Shown piece after piece: positions 44,052 through 53,486 of a stretch of 64,000 bases of DNA (positions are counted from its first letter, which is position 1; each line of letters opens with the position of its first letter). Made by a program: the position numbers and the translations under genes. Source of the DNA: Apoderus coryli (Eukaryota > Arthropoda > Insecta > Coleoptera > Attelabidae); contig OU452211.1 in the NCBI GenBank assembly GCA_911728435.2, forward strand, positions 14,428,428-14,492,427, written 5' to 3'. Under the pieces are notes generated by a model. That model was not told the origin of the DNA. It made no database searches and saw only the letters and a list, made by a program, of their open reading frames with translations.

Positions 44052-47000
44052 TCAATTGTCCATATCAATCCGACATAACTTTGCTACTGGCCGACGGAAT
44101 ATGCCTGATGCTGTCTTCAAATCTACAACTCTGACTTTTCCGTCAGGACCGGGAAAAAGAGTCAATACCTTCGCAAGTTTCCACGATTGCCGTGGAGCAC
44201 TTTCGTCAACCACTACCACAATGTCTCCTTCGTTAATTGGTTTGCCATCTTTATTCCATTTCGATCGTCTGTTCAAGGTCGGTAAATAGTCTTTAGTCCA
44301 TCGTTTCCAAAATGATTCTACTAAATTTTGGGACTTCCTCCATTCTTTTCTTAGATCAGTAGTAAGTGGACCATAATAATTTAAATTATTCGAAGTTCCT
44401 CGAAGAAAATGGTTAGGCGTTAGTGACTCTAAATCCTCAGGATCTCCGGAAACTTTCGTTAATGGTCGTGAATTTATAATGTTCTCAACCTCAGCGAATA
44501 AGGTAAGTAATAACTCATCTTTTAAAACTTGTCCATGTAACACGTTCTTTAGAGATGATTTTACTGAACGAATTAATCTCTCCCACACTCCGGCCATATG
44601 AGGTGCACCTGCAGGCAAAAATTTCCAATCTATATGAGAGTTTAACAATACTTGTCTCATTTTTTCCTGGTCTAAATTGTTTAAAGCTTGTCTTAATTCT
44701 TCAGCTCCTCCTCGAAAATTCGTGCCGTTATCGGAGTAAATCACCCGGGGCTGAATTCTTCTTGACGCCATTCTTCTCACAGCCATTATAGCCGAATCAG
44801 CCGTTAACGAATGAGCAACTTCTAAATGTACGGCTCTTACAGTTAAGCATGTAAATAGTACACCCCATCTTTTTTCACATCGTCTTCCGACTGATACATA
44901 CATAGGTCCGAAATAATCGACACCGCAGTAAGTGAACGGCTGGATATTCGGTGTAAGTCTAACTGCAGGAAGTTGACCCATTTCAGGATGTTCTGGTTTC
45001 GCTTTTGCAACTCGACATTTCTGACACTTTTTAAAGGCGGCTTTTACTGCTACGCGTCCTTTCAAAATCCAAAATCTCTGCCTAACTTCATTTAGAACTG
45101 TTTCAATCCCTTGGTGATTATAGTCATCGTGATATTTTTGCAGTAAAAGTTGCGTATATCCATGTTTAGGTGCCAAAATTAATGGTCGTTTTGTAATTTG
45201 TACGTTGTTGGGTGCAAGATCAATCCTTCCTCTTATTTTAAGTAGTCCGTCACTGTCTAATATCGGTGATAATGCTTTTAGTGCACTATTGGGCTTTAAC
45301 ATTTTATTATTGGTCAGAATTTCTATATCTTCATGAAACGAATCCCACTGACATTGCTTAACCCATTTTAATTCTGCTTCTTGTACATCCGCTGTTGTCA
45401 ATTCTTTAGGAACGTTCTTATTTTTAAATTTCTTAGATATCAAAATTCTGGCACATTTAAATACGTAAGCTGTGGCTCTTATTAAGCGTGACCATTTTGA
45501 AAATCTAGAAATGTCAGGTAAATGAGAGCTAGAATTTTGAAGTTTACAATTCTGAACTGTTAAGAGCTGAACTTCATTATTTGCTTCACCTTCTATCAAA
45601 TTTTTACCAAAGTTTTTAGAAGGCCATACGTTTTTATCCGTTGATAACAAAAATTCTGGACCAGCATACCATTTCTTAAAATCTGTCATAATGTTGTGAT
45701 CTTTGTCATGAACCCTTGTTGCGAGATCAGCTGCGTTTTGAGATGAAGGAACCCAGTGCCAGTCGGATGAATCGGTAAGTTCTTGGATTTCACCAATGCG
45801 ATGTGCTTCAAACTGTCCTAATTTTCGTCCATCGCCTTTTATCCAATATAATACAGTTGTCGAATCCGTCCACATATAAAGTTTGTTAATTTTAATTTCT
45901 AAAGTATTCCAGACAGTAGTTTTTAAACGACTTCCCATCAACGCTGCTTGTAACTCCAAACGAGGTATCGAAATTGGTTTTGTAGGCGCTACACGAGCTT
46001 TTGCCATAATTAAAGCAACATCAACATTGTCATTTCTACCTACAACTCTTAAATATGCAACACTAGCAAATGCTTGTTTACTAGCGTCACAAAATATATG
46101 TAGTTCTATTTGTTTAGCGGTAGGGATCTGTTCACAGTAACATCTTGGTATTTTTAGTTCAGAAACTTGTCGAAGCTCGTTCAACCAGATTGTCCACTCT
46201 CTAAATAATTCGACATCAATAGAATCATCCCATCCTATTCCACTACGCCATATATCCTGTATAAATATTCTTCCCCGTATTGTTAAATTTACTACTAGAC
46301 CAAGTGGATCAAAAACAGCCATAACAAATCTCAAAACTTGACGTTTGGTAGGTCGACAATCTTGAGTAAATTCAATACAGTCCATCTTTACTTTAAAACA
46401 AATGATGTCAATCTTAGAATCCCAAAATAGACCGAGTACGCGTTGAATTGAATAATCACTATTACATAAAACCTTACAAAATTCATCGTTTTCCGATAAT
46501 GATTTCATGACGTTTTCGGAGTTTGAAATCCAACCAACCAGGTCAAAACCACCCAATTTCTGAATTCTTTTAACTTCAATTATTCTTCTTAAAGCAGCTT
46601 TTTCATCATCTGTACAGTCGAGGTAATCGTCAACATAATGCTTCTTAGTAATAGCATTTATAATTTCAGGATCTTCTGTATGATCATAGGCATTCAAATT
46701 TTTTATGTACTGGGCGCATGTTGGCGAACATGAAGCTCCAAATATCATAGACTGCATCTCATATGTTTCGTAATTATCCTTGATGTTATTTCGCCAAAGA
46801 AATCGTAGTGAGCTTCTATCTTCTTTTTGAATTCCAACACGAAGAAACATGTCTCTGATATCTGCACAAAATGCTATTTTTCTCTGTCGGAACTTCATTA
46901 AAACTTCCACCAAGGGCTGTAAAAGATCTGGTCCTGCTAATAGGTTATCATTCAAGCTGGTACCATTTGACTTGGAAGCGGCATCAAAAACTAACCTCAC

Positions 47001-49004
47001 TTTATTGGGTTTATTAATATTGACAACTGAAAAATGTGGTAAATACCAGCACCTTGGTCCTTCTATTTTTGCTTCTTCCTTTAACAGTTTTCGTGCATAT
47101 CCTTGACTGACGTAACTTTGAATTTTGTCACTGTATTTTTCTCGTAAACTACAGTCTTTAAGTACTCTTCTTTCAATGCAATTTAATCTTCTAATGGCCG
47201 TTGTTTTACTTTCTGGTAGGTGAATGTTGTCTGCTTTCCAAAGAAGTCCAATTTCATATTTCGGTCCAGCATACTTCGCAGTTCTTTTCATAATTTCAGT
47301 AGCTCGAATTTCGTCAGTTGTCGTTTTAATTTTCTCAGGTAATATTCCAAAAGCATCACATGAGAATGACTGCTTAACTAATTGATGAAGTTCTTCGTCT
47401 GATTTGTGAACGTCGCATACGTGAAATGAATAGAATTGTTTCGTATGTGCTTTAGTATCCTGGTTTCCATGCATAATGTAACCTAAATTTGTTTTTGTGG
47501 CAATAGGTGAATTTTCAGGACCCTGTATAACTTTACGAGCGACAGTAAGGTGTATATTATCTTGCCCCAATAGGATCATTGGCCTCTCATTAATTTCTGA
47601 AAATGGGATGTCTCTCAAGTATGGATACGCTTTCCAGTCTTCCTCTGTTATAATTTGTAAAGGCATAGATAAATTATTAACAGTTCTAACATTCTTCAAG
47701 GTAAACAATTTAGCATTTGGAAAATCTCCAGATATTTGTAAATCTAAGCAAATTGATTTTTCATGTTCTGATATGAAATTATTTGTCCACTGAAGGCATA
47801 ACGTTTCAGATTTTCCCTGCAAGTGTAGCTTATCAGTTATAGATCTATCTATTAATGTTACTGTAGAAGCTTCATCACAAATTGCTACTGTTTCTACAAA
47901 TTTTCGATCTTCTCCATAAATCTTCACTTTAACCATTCTTAGTAACACATTTTTGGAATCACTGCCTGTAGCTAGCACATTTTCTGAAGACGTACTAGGA
48001 ATTTCCCCATTGTTCTGTTCTCTTCTGACTTCATATGTTTGGTTTTCAGTGTGAAGTAACTTATTATGCATACGACGACAACCATCTACATTACAGGAAC
48101 GTTTTAATCTACAATTTCCGGTTCTGTGTTTGCTTCTGAGGCATGAGAAACACAACTTCTTTTTACTAACAATTTCCCATCTAGTCTTTACGTCATCCTT
48201 TGTTAATTTTCTACAATCCCTAATCTTGTGGCCTTTACCATCACAATAAGGACAAATTAAGTCTTCAATATCACTTGTAATAAAACTGGATTCATATGGC
48301 TTGATTTTTTGAGGTCTTTGTATGTCAAACTTAGGTGTACTCACATAGCATGCAGATTTAGCAATGTCGACAATAAAATCAGCGAAAATGCTTAGATCAA
48401 CTTTTTCACAACATCTTCTTATTTCTTCACCCCAACGAAGCTTCAGAGTGTCCGGAATTTTGTGAACCAAACATTCTAATACTTCCGGATTTTTCAGATG
48501 TTCGGGTTGACCCAAAGATTTAATGGTCGCTGTCAGAGAACTTACATGGCTTGAAAAATTTATTAACAACTCAAGTTGATACTCTTTAATTTGTGGATAG
48601 GTCTTTATTTTGGAAATTAATTTCTTGATTATGATATCTGAACGTCCGAAACGCATTTTCAATGTGTCTATAACTAAATCAACATTTTGCGGAGACAACA
48701 TCATTCCCGAAACTGCAAGTTTGGCTTGACCTTTTAAACATTTTTGCAACTTAACTATCTTTTCTTCATTAGAATAATCGCACATAGCTGATATTCTGTT
48801 AAACTGACTGATGAAAACTGGCCACTCTTCAGGATTTTCGTCAAAGTATGGAAAGTCGCGTTCGACTACTTGTCTTGTGATAAATTTGTCGTTTACTTTT
48901 TGATCAGCGGTGTTTGAAATTGTATTAAAAGCTTTTGAAATGGAATCACACAGTACCTTTATGTCTGAATTTTCAATTTCTCTGGACTTAGACAGGTTTC
49001 CTTC
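44052..49004 (-). CDS. BEL-2 Bel-Pao gag-pol polyprotein (N-terminus cut off by GYP-C)
   Basis: About 1,650 codons open without a stop, from the GYP-C junction at 49004 to 44052. Gag (ENPEEWPVFISQFNRISAMC; LGQPEHLKNPEVL), zinc knuckles (CPYCDGKGHKIRDC; CFSCLRSKHRTGNC), protease region (ICDEASTVTLIDRS), RT (VFDAASKSNGTSLND, FCADIRDMFLRV, KKHYVDDYLDC), RNase H (FCDASKQAFASVAYL, PRLELQAALM, WTDSTTVLYWI), integrase zinc domain (HQGIETVLNEVRQRFW, CQKCRVA), and core (CGVDYFGPM, YSDNGTNFRG, HMAGVWERLIRSVK). The C-terminus is the usual GPDGKVRVVDLKT. It is a different Bel family from BEL-1 and coding-intact in the part seen. Confidence 0.95.
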   Translation of the reverse strand, partial: EGNLSKSREIENSDIKVLCDSISKAFNTISNTADQKVNDKFITRQVVERDFPYFDENPEEWPVFISQFNRISAMCDYSNEEKIVKLQKCLKGQAKLAVSGMMLSPQNVDLVIDTLKMRFGRSDIIIKKLISKIKTYPQIKEYQLELLINFSSHVSSLTATIKSLGQPEHLKNPEVLECLVHKIPDTLKLRWGEEIRRCCEKVDLSIFADFIVDIAKSACYVSTPKFDIQRPQKIKPYESSFITSDIEDLICPYCDGKGHKIRDCRKLTKDDVKTRWEIVSKKKLCFSCLRSKHRTGNCRLKRSCNVDGCRRMHNKLLHTENQTYEVRREQNNGEIPSTSSENVLATGSDSKNVLLRMVKVKIYGEDRKFVETVAICDEASTVTLIDRSITDKLHLQGKSETLCLQWTNNFISEHEKSICLDLQISGDFPNAKLFTLKNVRTVNNLSMPLQIITEEDWKAYPYLRDIPFSEINERPMILLGQDNIHLTVARKVIQGPENSPIATKTNLGYIMHGNQDTKAHTKQFYSFHVCDVHKSDEELHQLVKQSFSCDAFGILPEKIKTTTDEIRATEIMKRTAKYAGPKYEIGLLWKADNIHLPESKTTAIRRLNCIERRVLKDCSLREKYSDKIQSYVSQGYARKLLKEEAKIEGPRCWYLPHFSVVNINKPNKVRLVFDAASKSNGTSLNDNLLAGPDLLQPLVEVLMKFRQRKIAFCADIRDMFLRVGIQKEDRSSLRFLWRNNIKDNYETYEMQSMIFGASCSPTCAQYIKNLNAYDHTEDPEIINAITKKHYVDDYLDCTDDEKAALRRIIEVKRIQKLGGFDLVGWISNSENVMKSLSENDEFCKVLCNSDYSIQRVLGLFWDSKIDIICFKVKMDCIEFTQDCRPTKRQVLRFVMAVFDPLGLVVNLTIRGRIFIQDIWRSGIGWDDSIDVELFREWTIWLNELRQVSELKIPRCYCEQIPTAKQIELHIFCDASKQAFASVAYLRVVGRNDNVDVALIMAKARVAPTKPISIPRLELQAALMGSRLKTTVWNTLEIKINKLYMWTDSTTVLYWIKGDGRKLGQFEAHRIGEIQELTDSSDWHWVPSSQNAADLATRVHDKDHNIMTDFKKWYAGPEFLLSTDKNVWPSKNFGKNLIEGEANNEVQLLTVQNCKLQNSSSHLPDISRFSKWSRLIRATAYVFKCARILISKKFKNKNVPKELTTADVQEAELKWVKQCQWDSFHEDIEILTNNKMLKPNSALKALSPILDSDGLLKIRGRIDLAPNNVQITKRPLILAPKHGYTQLLLQKYHDDYNHQGIETVLNEVRQRFWILKGRVAVKAAFKKCQKCRVAKAKPEHPEMGQLPAVRLTPNIQPFTYCGVDYFGPMYVSVGRRCEKRWGVLFTCLTVRAVHLEVAHSLTADSAIMAVRRMASRRIQPRVIYSDNGTNFRGGAEELRQALNNLDQEKMRQVLLNSHIDWKFLPAGAPHMAGVWERLIRSVKSSLKNVLHGQVLKDELLLTLFAEVENIINSRPLTKVSGDPEDLESLTPNHFLRGTSNNLNYYGPLTTDLRKEWRKSQNLVESFWKRWTKDYLPTLNRRSKWNKDGKPINEGDIVVVVDESAPRQSWKLAKVLTLFPGPDGKVRVVDLKTASGIFRRPVAKLCRIDMDN

Positions 49005-49279
49005 TGTAATATGGTACGTACACCCTGTAGAGTAAGTATTTGTTTAAATTTTATATGTTTATAAATATTTAAATAAATGTTATTAGTTGTAAGCAAAATA
49101 TGTTTTGGACAAAAATTAGGACAAAGGACGATGACCGAAGAACAGAACAGAACGACAGACGATACGAACTACACGTAATTAATTAATAAAGAAAATATAA
49201 ATGATGTAGTCTGTCTTTAATTTATAAAGTAACGTTATGGAACATTACAAGTTCCCAAATCAAATATAAATTTATTACA
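49005..49279 (+). repeat. GYP-C 5' LTR
   Basis: 275 bp, TGTAATATGG to TTTATTACA. Its first 62 bp recur at 56393-56454 and its continuation (ATTTAAATAAATG onward) recurs from 63898 to the window end, with no difference seen. Confidence 0.92.
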
Positions 49280-49341
49280 TGGCGATCCTGCTAGCCCTTT
49301 TTCATTATTTTAGTTAAAAATATAATATCAGATATGGCATA

Positions 49342-49596
49342 ATGGGCACTAAGCAATCAAAAGACCAAGTTGTGATAGCGCAAACTGCAAGTGGAGATGC
49401 AGCAGCAAATTTAAATCATGGATTGACATTGGCAGAATGGTTGTTAATAATTTTAGTAGTAATGGTATTGTTGGGTTTGGTATATGTATTGATGCAAAGG
49501 TATAAAAAGGGTATGAAACGAACAATAAGACGAGAAATTAATAAGCACGAATTAAGAAAATCCCTAAATATATTAAATCAAGAAGATCAGGTATGA
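49342..49596 (+). CDS. GYP-C small N-myristoylation-type membrane protein
   Basis: 84 codons. Starts MGTKQSKDQ, a good N-myristoylation signal (Gly2, Ser6, Lys7). A stretch TASGDAAANLNHG leads to one strong membrane segment (LLIILVVMVLLGLVYVLM) and then a basic tail (RYKKGMKRTIRREINKHELRK). Short ORFs of this kind occur at the 5' end of some insect gypsy elements in my recollection; their role is unknown to me. It lies directly after the primer-binding site, where gag would be expected, and no gag remains downstream. Confidence 0.7.
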   Translation: MGTKQSKDQVVIAQTASGDAAANLNHGLTLAEWLLIILVVMVLLGLVYVLMQRYKKGMKRTIRREINKHELRKSLNILNQEDQV

Positions 49597-49730
49597 AAAT
49601 TCAAATCACTGTATATACAATAAAGTTGATGACCTATGGAATGTGCAACGTGTGCATCGACCCAGTGTTTTAATTTATGTGGACTATTATAGGTATATTA
49701 GTAATGTCTTTTTCTTGAACCTTGTTACAG

Positions 49731-50364
49731 TTTTTTATTTCTTTTTCTTTCTTGGGGTTAAAGTTCTTCTAAGCAAAAAATTTTTTTTTTTTCTCTTGAA
49801 ATATGTTTATTTCAATGTCACCCACGTACAACGTTTCGGCTCATTAGCCTTCCTCAGGTACATCTCTTTCTAAAAAAAATTTTTTTTTTTTTGTTTTTTG
49901 TAAACAGAATTAAAACTAACAAGTAAGTGGTACATGTACACTACATCACAACAACATTCAGTGTAAATAGGTAATATATAAAACACATACACAATTACAT
50001 ATAATACTTATTCTTAAATTATTTTCTATTTTGAAATTTTTTTTTGTTTTTACCTTACCAACATCGCATGGTTCTATGGAATATACCACTTTTAGTGGGT
50101 ATTTTGTTTGAATTAAAATTTTTGTTCATTGATGGGTATACACACAAAGGTATCAGTTGGAGTTTTTTTTTTTTTTTCCTTTTATATATTTTATTTTACC
50201 ACTTTATCAGCCAACTACCACATCGTTTACGAGGGATGTATTAGAAGTTTTTTTTTTTTTTTGTTTTATGGATGGTGATGTTTTTTACTTATTAAATTAG
50301 AGGACATACATTTACATTTTTTATTAGTTGTTGATTGCCAGTGTGCCATGTTATATGATATTAT
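49731..50364 (+). repeat. PLE-2 left inverted repeat (pseudo-LTR)
   Basis: Begins TTTTTTATTTCTTTTTC and ends CCATGTTATATGATATT. Includes the CTTCCTCAG...CGTTTCGGC motif (inverted hammerhead-like) at about 49829-49858 and several long A/T homopolymers. Confidence 0.88.
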
Positions 50365-52633
50365 ATTTTTAAGTAAACTTAATGTAGAACACCTAAAACC
50401 TACCAATGTAAACTTGCAACATCGTTTTGAAAATGTTTTAAATGAGTTCAAACTAAAAATATTAAACAACCTCATATCAGACAACTACTATAACTTAAAA
50501 GACCTCATAAAAACAAAAGATCTTTTAAAAAATTACATACATGCAACTTTGTCAGACAATATTTTAACGTCTTTTCTCAGCCACGAGGAAGAAAAATATG
50601 AAAAACTTTTTCAAAATATAAAACAAAAAAACCTCAAAAAAATGTGTGCTTTACAAAAATCAAAACCTGAATCAATCCCAATACAGACGAATTTCATTGA
50701 AAACTTAACAAATATTACAATACCAACAGAAGTTCAAAGTATTTTAGCGTTAGGTCCAAATTTTGCTGTAACACCAGAATCATTAGATAATAAAGATTGT
50801 CACCAAATCATATCTTGTGTCGAAAAAGCAATAACAAATTTTAACACCTCAGAGAAAAATGATATTAGACTTGAAATTAACAACACAATTACAAACCATA
50901 AAAGACGAAACCAAAGACAGACGAACAAAACTAATACACAACTACAAAACAAATTGAAAAAAACGAGAACCTTTCTAAAAGACCATCGTGATATTGTGAT
51001 CCTATTACCAGACAAGTCAAATAAAACTGTCATTATGACTCAGAATGAATATACACAAAAAATGGAAAACTTATTAAACGACAACCTGACATACGAACAC
51101 ATTAGCAAGGACCCAACAAACAGGTACCAAAACAAACACAACAGTATTATAAAAAAATGGGAAGACAAGGGTTATATATCCCCAACAACAGCGTCCAAAC
51201 TAAAAATATATAATGCACTACCACCAAAAATATATGGACTCCCAAAACTACATAAAGCTAACATACCTTTAAGGCCCATTGTATCATGTACCCAGGCACC
51301 CACGAAACCACTTTCCGATTACCTAAAATCCATCTTAAATAACATTATAAACAAAAACGATTACTATATTAAAGATTCCTTTGATTTCAAAAACAAACTT
51401 AACAACGTAATAATCCCAAAAGACCACTCACTAATCTCGTTAGATGTCGTGTCACTGTACACAAACATACCAATCGATATAGCCACAACAATAATTGAAG
51501 AAAAATGGCCTGAAATATGTAAATTTACTGATATCCCTCTCAATGAATTCAAGGAAGCTCTACGTTTTACTCTCACCTCAACGTACTTCGAATTCCAACA
51601 AAAATTGTACAAACAAATTAACGGTGTGGCCATGGGTGCATCAATTTCAAGTGTGGTAGCCCAAATAGTCATGGAAGACCTTGAAACCAAAATAATAAAC
51701 TCATTAAAAATCAAACCGGTAATTTTCTACCGATATGTAGATGATTGTATAGCCCTAGTACCAGCCAATCAAATAGAACATATAAAAAATGCATTTAATT
51801 CATACCATCCGAGTTTAAAATTCACAATAGAAGTAGAAACTAACAACACTATAAATTTTCTAGACCTTACCCTAATTAAAATTGAAAACAAAATAAAAAC
51901 AAAATGGTATACTAAACCGACCTGGTCTGAACGTTACACAAATTTTCTCTCAAACCACCCTTTTAATCAAAAAAAAAGTGTTGTAATAGGATTGGCTGAC
52001 AGGGCTATTAAACTTACCGATCCTGAGTATAGAACAGAAACACTAAACAAAGCCAAGTCTGCATTATATAAGAACAACTACCCAAAACAACTTGTAGAAA
52101 AAATAGTCAAAAAACGCATTCACAAATTCTACAATGACAATATCACCAACCATAATAAAACTAACACAGCCAAAAAGTATGCTTCACTACCGTATATACA
52201 TGGTCTATCAGAAAATCTCAGCAATAAATTAAAAAAACATAACATAACAGTCTGTCACATAAACACAAATACATTGAAGACTTCAATATACACAAAGCTG
52301 AAATCTAAAACACCAATATTGAAGAATACCCATGTAGTATACAACATACCATGCAAAGACTGTAATGCTACATACATCGGACAAACAAAACAATACTTAG
52401 AAAAAAGGTTGGCTAATCACAAAAACCCTAACTCAGGACAAACAGCACTGAAGAAACATTCCCAATCACACAACCATCAATTTGACTTTGACAGTACCAC
52501 AATACTAACAAAAGAACATGACAGACGAAAAAGAGAAATATTGGAGATGATTCACATAAAAAAAAACACGAACAGCATTAATGATAGAACAGACATACAA
52601 TTTCTTAGCCAAATTTATAATAATATCATATAA
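50348..52633 (+). CDS. PLE-2 reverse transcriptase with GIY-YIG endonuclease
   Basis: 761 residues, ATG to TAA, no lesion; full length for an insect PLE. The N-terminal ~230 residues are Lys/Asn-rich and helical. RT: ILLPDKSNKTVIM, KIYGLPKLHKANIPLRPIV, LISLDVVSLYTNIP, GVAMGASISSVVAQIVME, FYRYVDDCIALVPA (catalytic YVDD) and INFLDLTLIKIE. The C-terminal GIY-YIG nuclease has VYNIPCKDCNATYIGQT with the Cys pair, LEKRLANHK and, farther on, EHDRRKREILEMIHI with the metal-binding Glu. It would copy RNA at a nicked target and make the nick itself. Confidence 0.95.
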   Translation: MLYDIIFLSKLNVEHLKPTNVNLQHRFENVLNEFKLKILNNLISDNYYNLKDLIKTKDLLKNYIHATLSDNILTSFLSHEEEKYEKLFQNIKQKNLKKMCALQKSKPESIPIQTNFIENLTNITIPTEVQSILALGPNFAVTPESLDNKDCHQIISCVEKAITNFNTSEKNDIRLEINNTITNHKRRNQRQTNKTNTQLQNKLKKTRTFLKDHRDIVILLPDKSNKTVIMTQNEYTQKMENLLNDNLTYEHISKDPTNRYQNKHNSIIKKWEDKGYISPTTASKLKIYNALPPKIYGLPKLHKANIPLRPIVSCTQAPTKPLSDYLKSILNNIINKNDYYIKDSFDFKNKLNNVIIPKDHSLISLDVVSLYTNIPIDIATTIIEEKWPEICKFTDIPLNEFKEALRFTLTSTYFEFQQKLYKQINGVAMGASISSVVAQIVMEDLETKIINSLKIKPVIFYRYVDDCIALVPANQIEHIKNAFNSYHPSLKFTIEVETNNTINFLDLTLIKIENKIKTKWYTKPTWSERYTNFLSNHPFNQKKSVVIGLADRAIKLTDPEYRTETLNKAKSALYKNNYPKQLVEKIVKKRIHKFYNDNITNHNKTNTAKKYASLPYIHGLSENLSNKLKKHNITVCHINTNTLKTSIYTKLKSKTPILKNTHVVYNIPCKDCNATYIGQTKQYLEKRLANHKNPNSGQTALKKHSQSHNHQFDFDSTTILTKEHDRRKREILEMIHIKKNTNSINDRTDIQFLSQIYNNII

Positions 52634-53253
52634 CATGGCACACTGGCAATCAACAACTAATAAAAAATGTAAATGTATGTCCTCTAATTTAATAAGTAAA
52701 AAACATCACCATCCATAAAACAAAAAAAAAAAAAACTTCTAATACATCCCTCGTAAACGATGTGGTAGTTGGCTGATAAAGTGGTAAAATAAAATATATA
52801 AAAGGAAAAAAAAAAAAAAAAACTCCAACTGATACCTTTGTGTGTATACCCATCAATGAACAAAAATTTTAATTCAAACAAAATACCCACTAAAAGTGGT
52901 ATATTCCATAGAACCATGCGATGTTGGTAAGGTAAAAACAAAAAAAAATTTCAAAATAGAAAATAATTTAAGAATAAGTATTATATGTAATTGTGTATGT
53001 GTTTTATATATTACCTATTTACACTGAATGTTGTTGTGATGTAGTGTACATGTACCACTTACTTGTTAGTTTTAATTCTGTTTACAAAAAACAAAAAAAA
53101 AAAAATTTTTTTTAGAAAGAGATGTACCTGAGGAAGGCTAATGAGCCGAAACGTTGTACGTGGGTGACATTGAAATAAACATATTTCAAGAGAAAAAAAA
53201 AAAATTTTTTGCTTAGAAGAACTTTAACCCCAAGAAAGAAAAAGAAATAAAAA
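52617..53253 (-). repeat. PLE-2 right inverted repeat (pseudo-LTR)
   Basis: Reverse complement of 49731-50364. Begins at AATATCATATAACATGGC, overlapping the ORF stop, and ends GAAATAAAAA next to the target duplication. Confidence 0.88.
53121..53165 (+). ncRNA. Hammerhead-ribozyme-like motif in PLE-2 terminal repeat
   Basis: CTGAGGA (53128-53134), a 4-bp stem GGCT/AGCC with loop AATG (53136-53147), then GAAA (53148-53151) and ACG-TTGTA-CGT. The order fits a hammerhead core with variable position 7. ATGTAC before and ACAT after could form an imperfect stem I. Weak points: an extra A before stem II, and the base at the usual cleavage position is G if stem III is ACG/CGT (or A if stem III is AC/GT). 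An inverted copy lies at 49824-49868. Confidence 0.4.
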
Positions 53254-53486
53254 ATTATAGGTATACGTGTAATTTGTTTATGTAATCATATTTTATTAAA
53301 TTTAGTAACAATTTTAAATATTTAAGTAGATATTTTAAATATAATTTTTGGTATATAAATATAATATATTTTTTTTAACATACTAAATAAGCTTCAATAC
53401 CTTGGATGGCTATTAATAAAATTTCGGAAATTTACCAATCTTTATTACAAATTAGATCAAAAGTAAGTAAATATAATATAGATAGG

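Larger units (their letters stand above)
49698..53253 (+). mobile_element. Penelope-like element PLE-2, complete, with inverted terminal repeats
   Basis: A 12-bp direct repeat ATTATAGGTATA flanks it (49686-49697 and 53254-53265). The ends are long inverted repeats: about 49731-50364 matches the reverse complement of about 52617-53253. A further ~33 bp (49698-49730) occurs only on the left, like the short extra tail known next to PLE pseudo-LTRs. One intact ORF fills the middle, and its start and stop codons both lie just inside the repeats. Arms look nearly identical, so insertion is recent. Confidence 0.88.

Noticed and set aside
50800..51714. Minus-strand ORFs inside PLE-2
   Set aside because: Antisense shadows of the intact RT frame.
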